From assembly GCA_030549775.1 (NCBI GenBank), contig CM060173.1, positions 32,358,110-32,422,109 of the forward strand: a DNA stretch of 64,000 nt, written 5' to 3'. The translations under genes and the position numbers were made by a program. Under the pieces are notes generated by a model. That model saw only the letters and a program-made list of their open reading frames with translations. It ran no database searches and was not told the DNA's origin. The DNA comes from Tamarix chinensis (lineage: Eukaryota > Streptophyta > Magnoliopsida > Caryophyllales > Tamaricaceae). Of this stretch, positions 12,926-25,376 are shown in pieces (within the stretch, counting starts at the first letter, position 1; every line of letters starts with the position of its first letter).

Positions 12926-13186
12926 ATGTCCATTGGTGGTTGCTTGGCTTCATCTGAACTTTATGTCTTCTCATTTGGTTATACTTCTATGGTATGTGAG
13001 ACCATGGGGGTAATTCACAATCCATCGCTCTATAATAATTGGAAGGAGAAATTGGATAATAACTTAGACAAGTATTTGGATAAGAATTTGAATAAGTATT
13101 TGGATAAGAATAAAAAAAGGATGTGGTTGAAATGGAAAATAAAAGAGAGGGAACGGGAAAGAGAAGTAGTGGCTATAAATAAATGA
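12926..13186 (+). repeat. Short internal repeats ATAAGTATTTGGATAAGAATTTG in the LTR
   Basis: A 261-bp open frame here is carried by four copies of a 12-24 bp repeat (13045-13115) and is otherwise unremarkable. The reversed counterpart is at 16440-16495 in the sister LTR. I treat it as LTR sequence and not a gene. Confidence 0.6.
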
Positions 13187-13578
13187 CCTAATGGATTGTG
13201 TAAGTTTGAAAATAAATCCAATGAAAAACCATGTGAATGGATGGTAGAAACTCTAGTTTTGATTTGAATAACCTACTTAGTTGTTGTGTGTGACTAGCTA
13301 TGATGTTGACTTATGAAGATAAGCAAGATGCACCCTGATTTACCTAATTTGTGCATGGTATTAAATTCTAATGCATTACTTGACCATGATAGAGCGGGTA
13401 CATCTATTTATATGGCATCAACATGACTCATGTTAAGTAAGATTTCCACAATATGTTAGGATATTGTATGCTTGTGGCTCCCATTAAGGAGGTAACTTCG
13501 TTTACTTAGTATGTAGCATACTAATGTGCTCATTTTCTTGGTCTCCTACTCATACCCATGAGCAGAGAACCATGTGCA

Positions 13579-14042
13579 AAAGGATGGCAATCGGATAGGT
13601 TTTATCTCTTGAATATGCAAATGGATATGGATTCGGATATAGAGGAAGGGGAGAAATATCTGCCAGATTTATGTATGGATATGGGTAAGGGATCCTCAAA
13701 TCCATACCCATACGTGCATCCATTTACTTGATATAAAATTACATTTTACCCTTATTTATATAACCTTAAGTATATTTTCTAAGGCTAAAATTGAAAATAT
13801 AATTAAATTTTAACAATCTAAGTATATAATTCTAAAATTAAATGATTTCTACTTTAAACTTAATGGGTTTTACCCTAAATCTGATGGGTTTTACCCGATG
13901 GAAATGTGAACGGATATGGATAAACAGATATGGATATGGAGGAGAAAAAAATATCCGTCAGGTTTGGATACATATATAGGTATAGGTTTTCTTATTGGGT
14001 TTGGGTAACGGATAGGGGGTACCCAATCCGTTGCCATCCTTA
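13579..14042. mobile_element. Small non-autonomous hAT-like element
   Basis: The terminal inverted repeats are AAAGGATGGCAATCGGAT at the left and, on the opposite strand at the right, TAAGGATGGCAACGGATTGG. The flanking 8-mers CATGTGCA (13571-13578) and CACATGCA (14043-14050) match at 6 of 8 positions, with two transitions. Subterminal sequence is rich in GGATATGG/GGATA repeats, a known habit of plant hAT elements. At 464 bp it has no transposase. Confidence 0.7.
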
Positions 14043-14477
14043 CACATGCAGGTTTTTAGGAATGGCCAGTAGTGGGCCTATCTCATCTTGGTCTTGGGGC
14101 TTGAAAGTGTGGACATCCGGAGACTTTTGTGTGGTTCGCGATGGACTAAGGTGTTGGGGCCATGCCCTAACTTTTTCTTTATACCATAATGGCCCTCTAT
14201 TTCAATTTAATCTACTCTTGTGTATTTGATTATGTCAGGGGCTATCAAGGTCCTGTTGTGTAAAATTTTTCTTGAAATATCTATATATCTTGTTCTTATG
14301 CACTCTACTTGAGTTTTTGTTTGTTTGGTTTTTTAGCCTTGTATCTAACATGGGATGGACGGTTGGCGTCTATGTTGTGTTAGGTACGATGGTAGCATCC
14401 CCATTTTTTCTAAGTGTGTTTGGTATTTTTTAGCTTTTGCAATAATTTTTTGGTTGTAGAAAATGGGGGTGTTACAG

Positions 14478-14491
14478 TTTGGTAGCATAAC
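14478..14491 (+). other. Putative primer-binding site after the LTR at 5369-14476
   Basis: TTTGGTAGCATAAC lies two bases after the LTR's terminal CA and matches the plant tRNA-iMet type TTTGGTATCAGAGC at 11 of 14 positions. This is the main reason for calling the upstream LTR a 5' LTR and not a solo LTR. Confidence 0.5.
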
Positions 14492-15365
14492 TTTGATTGA
14501 AATCCTTTTCACTCTTGATGTTGCCAGATTATACCATAAATTTTCTTTCAAATGATTTCCCTACTATTTGAGTATTTAAGTGGAAGTTCAAGTATATCTA
14601 TACCCAGAATATTTGTGAGTGAGAGTGGGTTGGGAATGTAATTTAAACCGCTTTCTGTTGAATTTTTATGCTAATCTTATTACTAGGTAAGGGACTTTTT
14701 TTTACTACTCGTACTGTTTAGGAATCGATGGCCGCTAATAGCCTTTACAAGTGTATCGAGGCATTTATGAATGCCGTAGAAAATGAATGGAGGTGGGAAG
14801 AAGATTGAAGAGAAAATGGGAGAGAGAATATTATAGAAATATAGGTCGAATGTTGAAAGAGGAAAAAAGTGAAGAGGAGGAAATGGTTTAGAGTTACGAT
14901 CAAAAACACAGTGATGTATCTGATTTTTACAAAACACACACACACAAACCTTGTTTTAAAAACATGGTGTCCATATGTTATTTTATTTTTTCTTGAATTT
15001 TGGGTGAAATAGAAGCCCTAAATTATACCCCCTATGTTGGTAAACATGGGTGTGGTGTGTTTTTCTCTTTACTCTTGACATATAACTATTATTTATTTTT
15101 ATAAAAATCCTCATTATAGTTGAGATTTTCCTATACAAACTGCACCCAAAACCTTCAATGGCACACTCAAATATATAAAATGATAAAATTTAAAAAAAAA
15201 AACTTAACAACACATACACTTACAAAAGTAAAAAAGCATCTTAACAAACAAACAAACACATAAAATTACTTATCTAAAACACTTAGGTTACCTCCAAATT
15301 AGCTCTCCATTTAGGTCATAAGCTTAACCTTTTAAACACAATTCATCCTTCATAAATTAGAGTAG
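14492..15365. other. No gene seen; decayed internal or flanking element sequence
   Basis: The segment holds an A/T-rich stretch, a CA run at 14934-14946 and overlapping minus-strand frames with no recognisable domain. It sits between a putative primer-binding site on the left and the C-terminal end of the minus-strand Athila-like integrase on the right, so it is probably element sequence too diverged to assign. Confidence 0.4.
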
Positions 15366-15369
15366 TGAG

Positions 15370-18300
15370 CTCCACCACCTCTAAGTTTTGCACAGTGTAT
15401 CCCTCATAAAAAGGCTTAGCATAATGCCCATTAATTTTCCATATCATGTCTGTCTTTTACCTTCTAATAGAAACCGATCCATGAGGAAATACGTTAGTTA
15501 CCACAATAGTATCGATCTATCTTGACCTCAAATTCCCTACAAAGAGTTTCAAATGAGAGTGGTATAATATACCTTTTGGTGAAATTTTAAAAAAAATCCT
15601 ATGAATGAGCGTAACACCAAGATTTTTCACTACTAAAAAATTTGGTTTTGAAAAACTTAATAAAGTAGAAAACTAAAAAAAAACTTGGGAAAAAAGTGGT
15701 GTTACTACTACACCTAACATAATATAGGCCCCACCCTCCCATCCCATGTTAGATAAAAGGCTAAGAACTAACCAACCAATAATGAAAGAAAGGCTTTCAA
15801 GTACAGAACCTTAACAGTCTACAAATATTCAAATACACGAGGGGAAAATTTAACCAAAGTATAGGGTTCAAATTATAGAAAACAGAATTAGGGCATTACC
15901 TTAAAATCGGGTTCATTAAGGACCACATAAATGACTTAGGATGTCCTTGCTCTCAAAACCAATGTCTAACACGAGGTTAGTCTAAGATCGACCATCCTAA
16001 AAACTTGCACGTGGCCCTCTACTCATGGTAATGAGTAGGTGGCCAAGAAAATTGGTACATCATTATGCTTTATACCAAATAAGCCAAGATACTTCTTCAA
16101 TGGAAGTCACATGTATACAAGATTCCCATATATAATCATAATTATACTAACATAGTTCATGCCTACATAAACAAAATACATGCTTTATCATGGTGATATC
16201 ATACATAGGAAAATTCTTAGAAACATAACACAATTTCGGAGATTATTAGATGGAGTCTACTAGGTAGATTTTCTAGGTATCATTAGGGCTTCATTCATCC
16301 ATGCACATAATTCCAACATAGGCAATTTTTTCCACTTTCCTATTCCATTAGGTCATTTAAATATACAAGATATTGTCTTTATTATAGTTCTTTTTCTTTT
16401 ACTCTTATTTTTTTCATTTTTAACCACATTCTTAATTCCAAGTTCTTATCCAAATACTTATTCAAATTCTTATCCAAATACTTCTTCGGATTCTTATTGA
16501 GCAATGGACTTTACACCACCCCATGATCTTACATATTATGGAAGTTATCCAAACCAAAGGACATAAATTTTAGGCTAAAACCAAGTAACGACTAATAGAT
16601 AAAAGTCTAGGTTGATCGGTTTGCCCCCAAACAACAAAGAACATATATTTTCATGCAATTCACTCTAAAAAATCCTACCACGTCAAAATAAAAGCATATC
16701 GTAGCATTATACCAATACATCATCAAATGCTTCACAATTAATCAAATTGACCTAATTTCCCTAAAATCATGCATTTTTCATAGGATTCATAAATATATCA
16801 ACACATATTAATCTAAAACCAAATTCTCATCAACCCTATATGATTAGGACTTTATAGGGTACACCACATCATATGATTAACTATGTCACACTTTTTTAAG
16901 TAAGAATTACTTACTTGGTGCAAGAAATGTTTTCCACAAATAGGGAAACTTAACTTGGAAGATTTTCAACATCCTAACATTAAAAATAGAAGTTAAAGCT
17001 TCATAAATCCAATGAATAATTTCATAAATGAGAATTGAAATTAGGATAAAAACAACTTACCAAACCTAAGAAAAAAATAGAGGAAATTTGTGCTGAAAGA
17101 GAGACTCAACTCCCCCACAATATAAACTTCCTCTGCTTACAGATAATCAAGAATGAACTAGAGAAAGGATCAGAAGAGTGTAAAGGAACCAAAATTAAGC
17201 TTAAATTAGAGAGAAAAGGACACAAGGTTGGAGAGAGTTGGAATATTTCAATAGTTGAAATAAAAGTGAGTGGAAGGGGTGATTAGGACTATTTATAGCT
17301 AATAAATTTGTATAAGAAAAGGTGTGGTTATGCTCAAATATCAAAACCCTAATTTCTATAGTTTTAATTTGAGTTGAATGGGCATATTTTTCATGGGTAG
17401 AATAACTTCCCCTTGAGAGCTAAAATGGTGATTTCTGGAAAAGTACAAGTTAAATTTGCCTAGAAATGTCAAGCACAAGAGTGGAAATGAACAATTAGCA
17501 TGGAAGGAATCTTTCAACAAAGCAGAGATAGGTTTGGGAATCAAAGAAAAAATTTTTAGAGCATGCAGAGGAGAGACGTGGAAGAAGAAAAACCTGAGGT
17601 CACCTTCCTCCTTAATTTTCCAAATCAAAGCCTCAAATCAGTTCGAGGAAGAAGCTTGGGCTGAATGCATGATAAGAAAGGTTAAGAATATATAAAAAAC
17701 AAATTTGAATAGGATTATCAAGGTTCCATTTTGGTATAAGAAGTTTTCCTAGAAAAATTGAGTTTTGAAAATGTACTCACCTTGGCAAATTAGTTAATTA
17801 GGTTGGCTTACCAACCGACTATTCTACCGATAAGTTGATTGATTTGTTAAACCATTCAATCACTTCTGTCAAGTAAAACCCTTTTGGTAGAACAAAGAAT
17901 CAATTGCTTGGTTCATGGAACCAGTTGATTAGTCTTCCTGAAAAATCATTTTATCAAATCTAACTTTTCCTCAAACTCAATTATAGTTCCAAATAAAAAT
18001 TAATCATTATCAAATCTTAATAAATACCATAAATTCTCATTCAATAAACTTTAAAAAAAGATGGGGTATTAGAATGAGTTTGTCATGAACCAATTTGGTC
18101 CTATCTTTATATCTCAACGTAGTCTCAAAAGCTTTATCTCTTAACTCTTCTATTTCTTGCCATTGAAGTTTTCTACGTTTTTGAATTTAACTCATCTTTA
18201 TATTACAAAGTTTTATAGCCTAAAAAGCATAATGTTCTAATTCAACAAGGGGATGGAAATGCTTAATGTAAACTAAATGATATGAATTCATGCCAATTAA

Positions 18301-18850
18301 AGTCTTGTATGCAGTGTGATATGGCCAAAGAGCATCCGTGTAATCTAAGCTTCAATCCTTCCTTGCCAGCTTCATTGTTTTTTCAAAAATTGATTTGATT
18401 TCTTAGTATAACACTTCTAACTACCCATTAATTTGTGGATGATGGGGCATAGAGATTTTATGTGTCACATAATACTTCCTCAATAGAGCTTCTACCATTT
18501 TTTAATAGAAATTTGAAATCATATAATTAATAATGGCTTTTAGAAAGCCAAACCTTGAAAAGATGTTAAGCTGAATAAATTTTGCAACAATTATAAGATC
18601 CTTGGTCTGGGTGGCTTTTACCTCCACCTTTTTAGATACATAACCTATAACAACAAGTATATATTTTAAAAGATAATATGGGGGAAAGACCCATAAAATC
18701 TATACCCTATACATCAAAACTTTTCCAAGTAATAATGGGATTTTTGGGAAATTCATTCTTAGAACCTAAACATTTGGTCCTTTGACAATTCTCACATGTT
18801 TTACAAAAATTACCCACTTTATAAAACCTTATGAGCTATTACTTTTAGAC
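15370..18850 (-). pseudogene. Athila/Tat-like Ty3/gypsy integrase remnant, split by a solo LTR
   Basis: Read on the minus strand from about 18850, the fragments follow integrase order: a zinc-finger tail with CKTCENCQRTKC, then FDV-stop-GIDFMG (first catalytic Asp region). Next come HHPQ, the block around KDWSLDYTDALWPYHTAYKT, and VELEHYAF. The C-terminal part carries KLQWQEIEELRDKAFE, RTKLVHDK, HLKLFVGNLRSR, VFPHGSV and INGHYAKPFYEG. This is the Athila/Tat branch pattern of integrase. Stops and frameshifts occur throughout. The reading frame is interrupted by the solo LTR at 15610-18073 exactly after the VHDK region and continues at 15605 downward. Gag, protease and RT of this copy are not seen here. 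Confidence 0.75.
15610..18073 (-). mobile_element. Solo LTR, Del-like, target duplication ATGAG
   Basis: The edges read CGTAACACC (left) and GGGGTATTAGA (right), decayed forms of TGTAACACC and GGGGTATTACA. ATGAG lies directly outside both (15605-15609 and 18074-18078). A minus-strand TATA box is at 17290-17297. The body is the reverse homologue of 5369-14476. It is inserted in an Athila-like integrase whose sequence resumes on the other side. Open frames at 17356-17695 overlap on both strands and are LTR sequence. Confidence 0.8.
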
Positions 18851-18899
18851 TAAAATTACCCCCAAAAGCATAGCTATGACAAAATCTTAATAAATAGAT

Positions 18900-19760
18900 G
18901 AGGAGATCATTCTAATTAATTAAAATTCTAAATATTTGATCAATAATCTTTTAGTTTGTTTATTAATCCTATTAAATCAACTTTAAAATGTACAATTGAA
19001 ATTTGTTTCACATTTGAATCCCTATATCATAATTAAGTTCCTCCTATCCCATACAAATCTTCTCCAACATATTCATAATGCAAAAAAAATGTAATAATTC
19101 ATAATAACTAATGTTAATCATCTAAATATAGATACCAATGAATCAAAAATACAAAAATTAAACAACAGAATAAAGGAATAATACTTGCATTCAATACAAA
19201 TTATAAATTTCAAATGTAAGAAGTGATTTAGAACAACTTATTGTCGTTGATTCACAATCATTCAATCTTCTTCTCAATCATAAAGGGAACAAATAGAGTT
19301 TTTGTATGGGATGCCTAAGAACTAAGGAGATAAATGTTTCATACTCTAAATGTTGAGAACAAAGTTATTAGTTACAAATTTGAATTAGGAGTTAAAAGGG
19401 AGAAGCTAGCATGAATAGTTATAAGAAAATAAGATAAACATGACTCCCTCATGTTATTATTGGATAGCTTGACATTGAAATTTTTTTATTGTTAAAGAAA
19501 CATTGGACCCTTGTTTTTTCCCTCTAATTTGTGTTATCTTCCATTACTCTATATACATGCTTCTTTTGATGAACTTTGTACTTAGATGATTGCTTTTATC
19601 TTTGACTCCATAATATCTCATGCCTTCTTGAATCCTTTATTCTTTGTTACTTTCTCTTGGTTTAGCCTTTGATTTCTTAGTTTTTTTTTCTCATTCGCAC
19701 TTGCAAAAATCTAATCAAATAGAACTTGAGGAAAAATGGTTAAATCTAGTGTAAGTAATG
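18900..19760. other. No gene seen; AT-rich sequence
   Basis: Only short frames occur and no domain is recognisable. It lies between the minus-strand Athila-like remnant and the plus-strand gypsy remnant, and probably contains decayed ends of one or both. Confidence 0.4.
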
Positions 19761-19889
19761 AGGTATCTATGACCTTTAAACATAAAATATTGTCATATAA
19801 AACCAATACATCAGATGTTTCAACTTAAACGTATGTAAAAAGTTAGAAATATGCATATATGATACATTAGAAGAGTTGGTGAAATTGGA

Positions 19890-21393
19890 TTTGAAATTCA
19901 AGACGCGGTTGAAGAGGATCAAGATAATTTCCAAGCAATCATCTTCTATAATTTCCAAACCTAACCTTAGTGGAGGATTATATTTTGAAATAAAAAAGGG
20001 TGGGGACCAAATGTGAAAGGAAAAAATATGGGAGAGAATGTGAGAAATCAATGCTTCAAGTGTAAAGGTTATGACCATTTTGCTAGAGATTATCCAAATA
20101 AAAGTTTCTTAACTTTAAGAGAAATTTATAGCATGAAGCCATGTAGTGATGACAAGATTGATCTAGAGGATGAAGAGTGTAATGGTGTATAAATTTCTTA
20201 TAGGGAATAGGGCTAAGAATGTTGCATTATGCATAGGATCCTTCAAATGAATCTATAGTCATCCTCAACCCAACAAGACATAATTTTCATGACCAATTGT
20301 AAGGTGGGTTATAAAGTGTGCATGTTCATCATTGATAGTGGTTCATAAACCAATGTATAAATGAGGATATGGTGAATAATATTGGCTTTAAGGTCACAAA
20401 ACACTCAAAACCATATTGCTCACAATGGCTTAGTTGAGAAAAAGGGGTAAGAGCCTCTAAAACAAGTGCTCTTAAATTTTAAATTTGGTAATAATGTTCA
20501 TGAAATAATATATGAAATATTATTTATGGATACATTTCACATATTTATTGGGAGGCCATGTCAATATTATGAATATTTTTTCCATGTTGGAGTGCTCTAC
20601 AAATACAAAGTTTGGAAAAGGAAAAAAATTCAAGCTAAATCCCATAGTAGAGCTAGCAACTGATTCTAAGAAGCCGTTAGAAGAGATCAAACTCAAGGTA
20701 TCATTTGTTCAAGATCAAGACATGGAGAAGACCATCATGGAAGAAGGATTTTTCTATGCTTGGGTGGTGAAAGAATAAATCCAACAAAAAGGGTCTGGCA
20801 AGCTACAACCAAATATCACCAAGAATAAATCCAACAAAAAGGATTTTCCTGAAGAGTTACCACCTAGATTACCACTATTGATAGAGATAGAGTATGATAT
20901 TGATCTTAAGCTAAGAGCTTATTTTCCAAACAAGTTGGTGTGCTGATACAATCTTGAGGAGGGAAAATAGCTTTAGAGGCATATTTAAGAGTTAATGGAT
21001 AAGGGATATGTGAGAGAAATCATATCTATGTTGTACTATAGCTTTTTTAGTTCATAATAAGGAAGAGGCATGTATGATATGCATTGATTTAAAGGTATTT
21101 AACAACATCACTATGAAGTACATATTTCCTATGCTGATATTGGATGATATGTTGGATGAATTGTACAAAGAAAGGATCATCTCTAAAATTGATTTGAGGA
21201 CTAATTACCATCATATGAGAAATAGAAAAGGGTATGAGTGAAATATATCTTTCAAGACTAATTATGGTCTTTTATTAGGGATTGATAAAGAGTTCAAGGA
21301 TGTAAATCCTTGAGAAAGCTTTCTAGAAGGTTAAAGAGAGATTGATTTCAATCGTACAAATTTGAGGATAAATTCTTCTCAACAAGGAGAGAA
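19890..21393 (+). pseudogene. Degraded Ty3/gypsy gag-pol remnant with internal deletion
   Basis: A gag zinc knuckle reads CFKCKGYDHFARDY (about 20051-20092; its last Cys is replaced by Tyr). A protease core IIDSGS is near 20330, a protease tail FIGRPCQY near 20550, and the start of RT (ELMDKGYVREI) near 20990. RT blocks follow: CIDLKVFNNITMKYIFP, DDMLDELY, ISKIDLR and SFKTNYG (21080-21260). The rest of RT, RNase H and integrase are missing, and the sequence jumps to a C-terminal tail LRINSSQQGENDMG at 21355-21400. Many stops and frameshifts are present. The tail and purine-rich tract (21381-21393, AACAAGGAGAGAA) are CRM-like. Confidence 0.7.
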
Positions 21394-21990
21394 TGACATG
21401 GGGACATGTTCTAAAAATTATAAAATCCATGGGTTGTCTTATTTAGTATTAGATCTCATTAGTTTTTCATTGGGGGGAGATTTTGGCTAAACTAGCTCAT
21501 TTGGGCCTAATATAGGTGCTTACTTGCTTAATTATAGACTATGAAGGGACTTAATGGTCATTGTAATGATTTTTAATTAAAACACATGGTTGGAAAATGA
21601 TGTGGAAATATAATATGAGGAACAAACAACCATATTAGTCATAATTATAAATTAGTTAGTAGTTGTGAAAATCTTAGAAATCCATCTTGTTAAAATTTCT
21701 ATCTTTTTGTGCATATGTGTGTGTGTTTGTGTAGATTATGGAACATTTTTGTTTGTGATTAATCATATATATTTTTAGTATATATTTCATAGAGAATTAA
21801 TATTTGAGGATGAGCAATTCATCTATTTAAACTATCCATGTAAAAATGTTTATCATTAAGTATAATTGAATATAATTTTGAGTTTTCATATTGATTTCTT
21901 CGTGAGTTCTTCTTCTTAATTTTGATTTATGTGTGATTCATAATAAATTTTTATGTATTTTTGAGAGGGTAGATTTGTATTTTATTAACC
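21394..21990 (+). mobile_element. Probable 3' LTR of the preceding gypsy remnant
   Basis: It starts TGACATGGGGACATG directly after a purine tract, the same arrangement as in the intact element at 34376-34389. The right end is not resolved and is set by the change of sequence character near 21990. No matching 5' LTR was recognised upstream. Confidence 0.45.
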
Positions 21991-22224
21991 GCGCCCCTAT
22001 CCCTTTATAATTGAATTCATCCACACCCATATCCATAGATAAACTCAACCACACCTTCATATTCACTTTATTAAAACCCAAACCTTATTCATCATACCAC
22101 ATTTTTTAGCCTCAATTACACTATATAATCCACCATTAACAAAAATTTAATTCATTTCCATAACCAACCATTGGAATCCTTATATATAAACCCTAAAAAA
22201 CCATTCCCTAACCCTAATACCCTT

Positions 22225-25200
22225 TGTGGCACCCCATATTTAGAACTTAAAATTTTCTTTAAAAAGAGTTAATTACAAAAGTGAAACAATTAAAAATGTA
22301 GGGTATTACTGCCACACTTATTATAATACTATTCTTCTACCTTTCTTACACTAAGTGTTAAGACTAAAATATTTATCTGCTTATATTAAGAACAATAATT
22401 GTTAAGAATAATATATAGATTTCATTAGAATATTAAAAGTATAAATTATTCTACTAAGAAAAGATCAAACAAAATAGTTAAAATTAACATGAGAAAGAAA
22501 TATAGAGGGGGATATAAGATTCCATGATATATTTGGATCAAAAGATATTAGAGCAGACACCGTATAGTCCTAATTTTAAACCCTACCAAAATTCATCAAG
22601 ATGTACTCTCAAAGTTTACCTACAAGGTAAATACCATCCATTAAATTGGTAGGGGATTATAAAATGGATTCCACAAATAGAACGACACTGACTAAACCAA
22701 TACGCAACACTAAACATGCAAATGTTACATAGAACCCATAGAATGCAACAAAAAGGATCATGGAAGGACACATCAAATAGTATATACCATAACTAAGTGC
22801 CATATTCATGCCAGTATTCGTACCATAATTCATATCATACCGTATGCCACAAGCTTATCACATCAAACTTAGCCATATTATAACTATTTTATTAATCTAA
22901 TTATACCAAGGGCGTCTCATGAAGGAGAAAATAACAAACAATGATAAGGGAATTTTCTAATAACCACCTCTAGACCACTCATAATATAAGAAGGAAAGTA
23001 CTATGATAATTACTAACCAATATACTAAATCTAAATAATGCATGGAGGAAACTATTAAACCAACATACCAAACCAAGTAGTATATGGACGCAAATACAAA
23101 CAAAAAAAACCATAATAATCCACAACAATCCTTATATAATAGTTTCTTTAATTTTTAATTACTTGAGGGGATGCAATAATAGCCCTCTGATGTATAAAAT
23201 ACTTTGGTCATACTAGTGCACTAGCGCAATACAATTTCCTCCCAACTTGTAATCTAGAAATGTACAAGTATTCCATTTATACTGGTGCCACAAGGCAACA
23301 AAATATCCTCCCATCCTTGAAAACCTAATCCTAAAGTATCGATACCCTCTATAGAATAGATTAGGGCCTTAGTTGGAATGCCGATGCATCTAATGAAATC
23401 ACAAAACCAAATTGAGGGATCTTACCTTGTCTCTAGGGTATACAACCCTAAAAGTAACTATTCCTAAATATCAAGGTAATCCTCTTTAAATAATATTGTT
23501 TTATTTGATCATCACATTATTATATAATACACAATAATTATGATCCATGCTTAACTATTATGCCTTTATTTTCAATTATTCAAGTCAAATTAAGATCAAG
23601 ATTCAACACTAAGGTCAACCTAACAACCTATTATTATTAGAATTAAACAAAATTCATAGTATGGCTAAATAATATTAAACACTTTAATAGAAAATTATAA
23701 TCCTACAAATTTTTAGAAGTGACAAAATTTTCATTTGCACTTAAAATATAATTAATCTCATTTAGCATATAAAACCCTAATTATGCATAATTATTTTACA
23801 CAAACAACCATATTCTAGAATGATATTAAATATATATTAAAATATATAAATTTAATATGTTCTTGCACAAAAATATACAGTCACATACTTAATGAAATTA
23901 ATAACAATACTTGGTGCTTGCATACTTTTCATGAGATTACAAGGATGCATAAATTACACTAAAGCATCACGTAAGAAACCAAAACCATGCTATCGCATGA
24001 TTTTCACATAATTAATAGGAGTATCTGGCTTAGTTCCTTTCAAATTAAAATAGCTAAAATAAATACAAAGAAGCACCATAAGCCTTAGTTCCTAACTATT
24101 ATTCCATCTCCTTAAAAACACAAAGCCTAACAAAAAGAGTTAACATCTAACATATTTAAAAATAATAAGACCACATAATCATCCAAATCAAAATAAAGAG
24201 AGCTATACTCAACAAGGATGGACACATTGTAAGAAAAACAAGGAGAAGGAAACTCTTCAATTTCTATCCCAAATCTAACACTCTTATATTTAAGAAAATA
24301 TATCATGGATAGATGGGGGATAAAGAGAATCAAAAACAACAAATAGAATGTAGACACGAGAGTTGTGGGTTGTGGTTAGACTCAACAAATCTAAGAACAC
24401 TCAGCAAAAATAACGAAAGTAAAGTGAGACATGGGACCAAACTAGAGGAGGAAAGGAGAAAGGATAAAAGGAAAAAAACAAGGAAATGGGTAATAAATAA
24501 GGAAGGGAGTAGCCAAAACTATGTAGCTAAGAGAGAGGGATAGGTAGCTTGTTATACACTTAAATGATAATGTATAATGTGGTTGAGTGTGTAAGGTGGT
24601 GGAGTGTGTTTAGGTTGAATGAAATTATGAAAAATCAAGATATCAAAAAGGGATGGGGAAGGTGATGGTGTGAATGTCCAAGGTCAAGGGAAATCAGTTT
24701 CAAGCACGGGGAAGGCAAGGTACTTTGGGTTCAAAAAAAGTTAAAAGAACACAAATAGCATGTGTAAGAAGAGTAATTAAGTGACTTTAGCTGACATTTT
24801 GGTTGAATTAATGGAAACATGGTCAACTTGATACAAAATCTTATCATGAATTTTCATTTATGGACTTTCACGAGGGAATAGTAATTTTAGGATTTATAGA
24901 TTATTTTTAGTTGTGGAAAGATTAATGAAGAGGGTAAAATTAAGAAACATAATAAATAAGTGTATAATTTTTTTAAAACAATTGTGGAAAGTATTAAAAT
25001 ATTATTATTAACTCCTTGTAAATTTTCATGAATTTTAAACAATGTTTGATATATAAAATATTAACTTGAAGATTAACTAACATGCTTACAAGGTTATTAG
25101 AAAAGTAAGTATCAAAAATATTTCTAAAATCACAAAAAAAAATCATATATTCTTATTTTCTCATTAAAAACCTAAATATAATTTATTTCAAAATTTTAAT

Positions 25201-25376
25201 ACACATTTTATTGGAGTTTTAATAAGAATACCTCAATTACATATTTTGCTTATAAAATTCAAAATGGATAGTGAACACAAACAAAATAAAATTAAAAGTT
25301 ACATATTTATATTTTAAACCATTTAGGACCAAAATTAAATTTTATTATAATTGTTTCAAGGTGTAACGTAAAAGTT
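22225..25376 (-). mobile_element. Del-like long LTR, right end uncertain
   Basis: The left edge TGTGGCACCCCATATTTAG matches the family edge, and the following bases (GGGTATTACTGCCACACTTA...CTAAGTGTTAAGAC) match the 3' ends of the LTRs at 27303, 46246 and 58456. Bases 23180-23470 match the GGTCATACTAGTGCA...TCTCTAGGGTA block at 27900-28200. A purine-rich block lies at 24330-24560. The other edge is guessed near GTTTCAAGGTGTAACG, and no target duplication was found, so truncation at this side is possible. Frames at 24127-24543 overlap on both strands and are not called genes. Confidence 0.55.

Larger units (their letters stand above)
5369..14476 (+). mobile_element. Del/Tekay-like long LTR, probably a 5' LTR, with two nested insertions
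   Basis: The left edge reads TGTAATGCCCTATATTTT and the right edge GGGGGTGTTACA, so the ends are TG...CA and inverted to each other. A TATAAATA box lies at 6159-6166. The sequence is homologous in reverse to 15610-18073: both share the TATA region, the CAAGTAAGT stretch and the ATAAGTATTTGGATAAGAA repeats (here 13060-13110). Removing the nested solo LTR (7104-12241) and hAT-like element (13579-14042) leaves roughly 3.5 kb. A primer-binding-like sequence follows the right edge, which suggests a 5' LTR; no matching 3' LTR in the same orientation was found. Confidence 0.6.

Noticed and set aside
17356..17695. Overlapping 90- and 79-residue frames on opposite strands
   Set aside because: They lie in the solo LTR at 15610-18073, and the sister LTR at 5369-14476 does not keep the frames.
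24127..24543. Divergent pair of 76-residue frames
   Set aside because: They overlap each other and fall in the purine-rich block of a long LTR; no recognisable motif.
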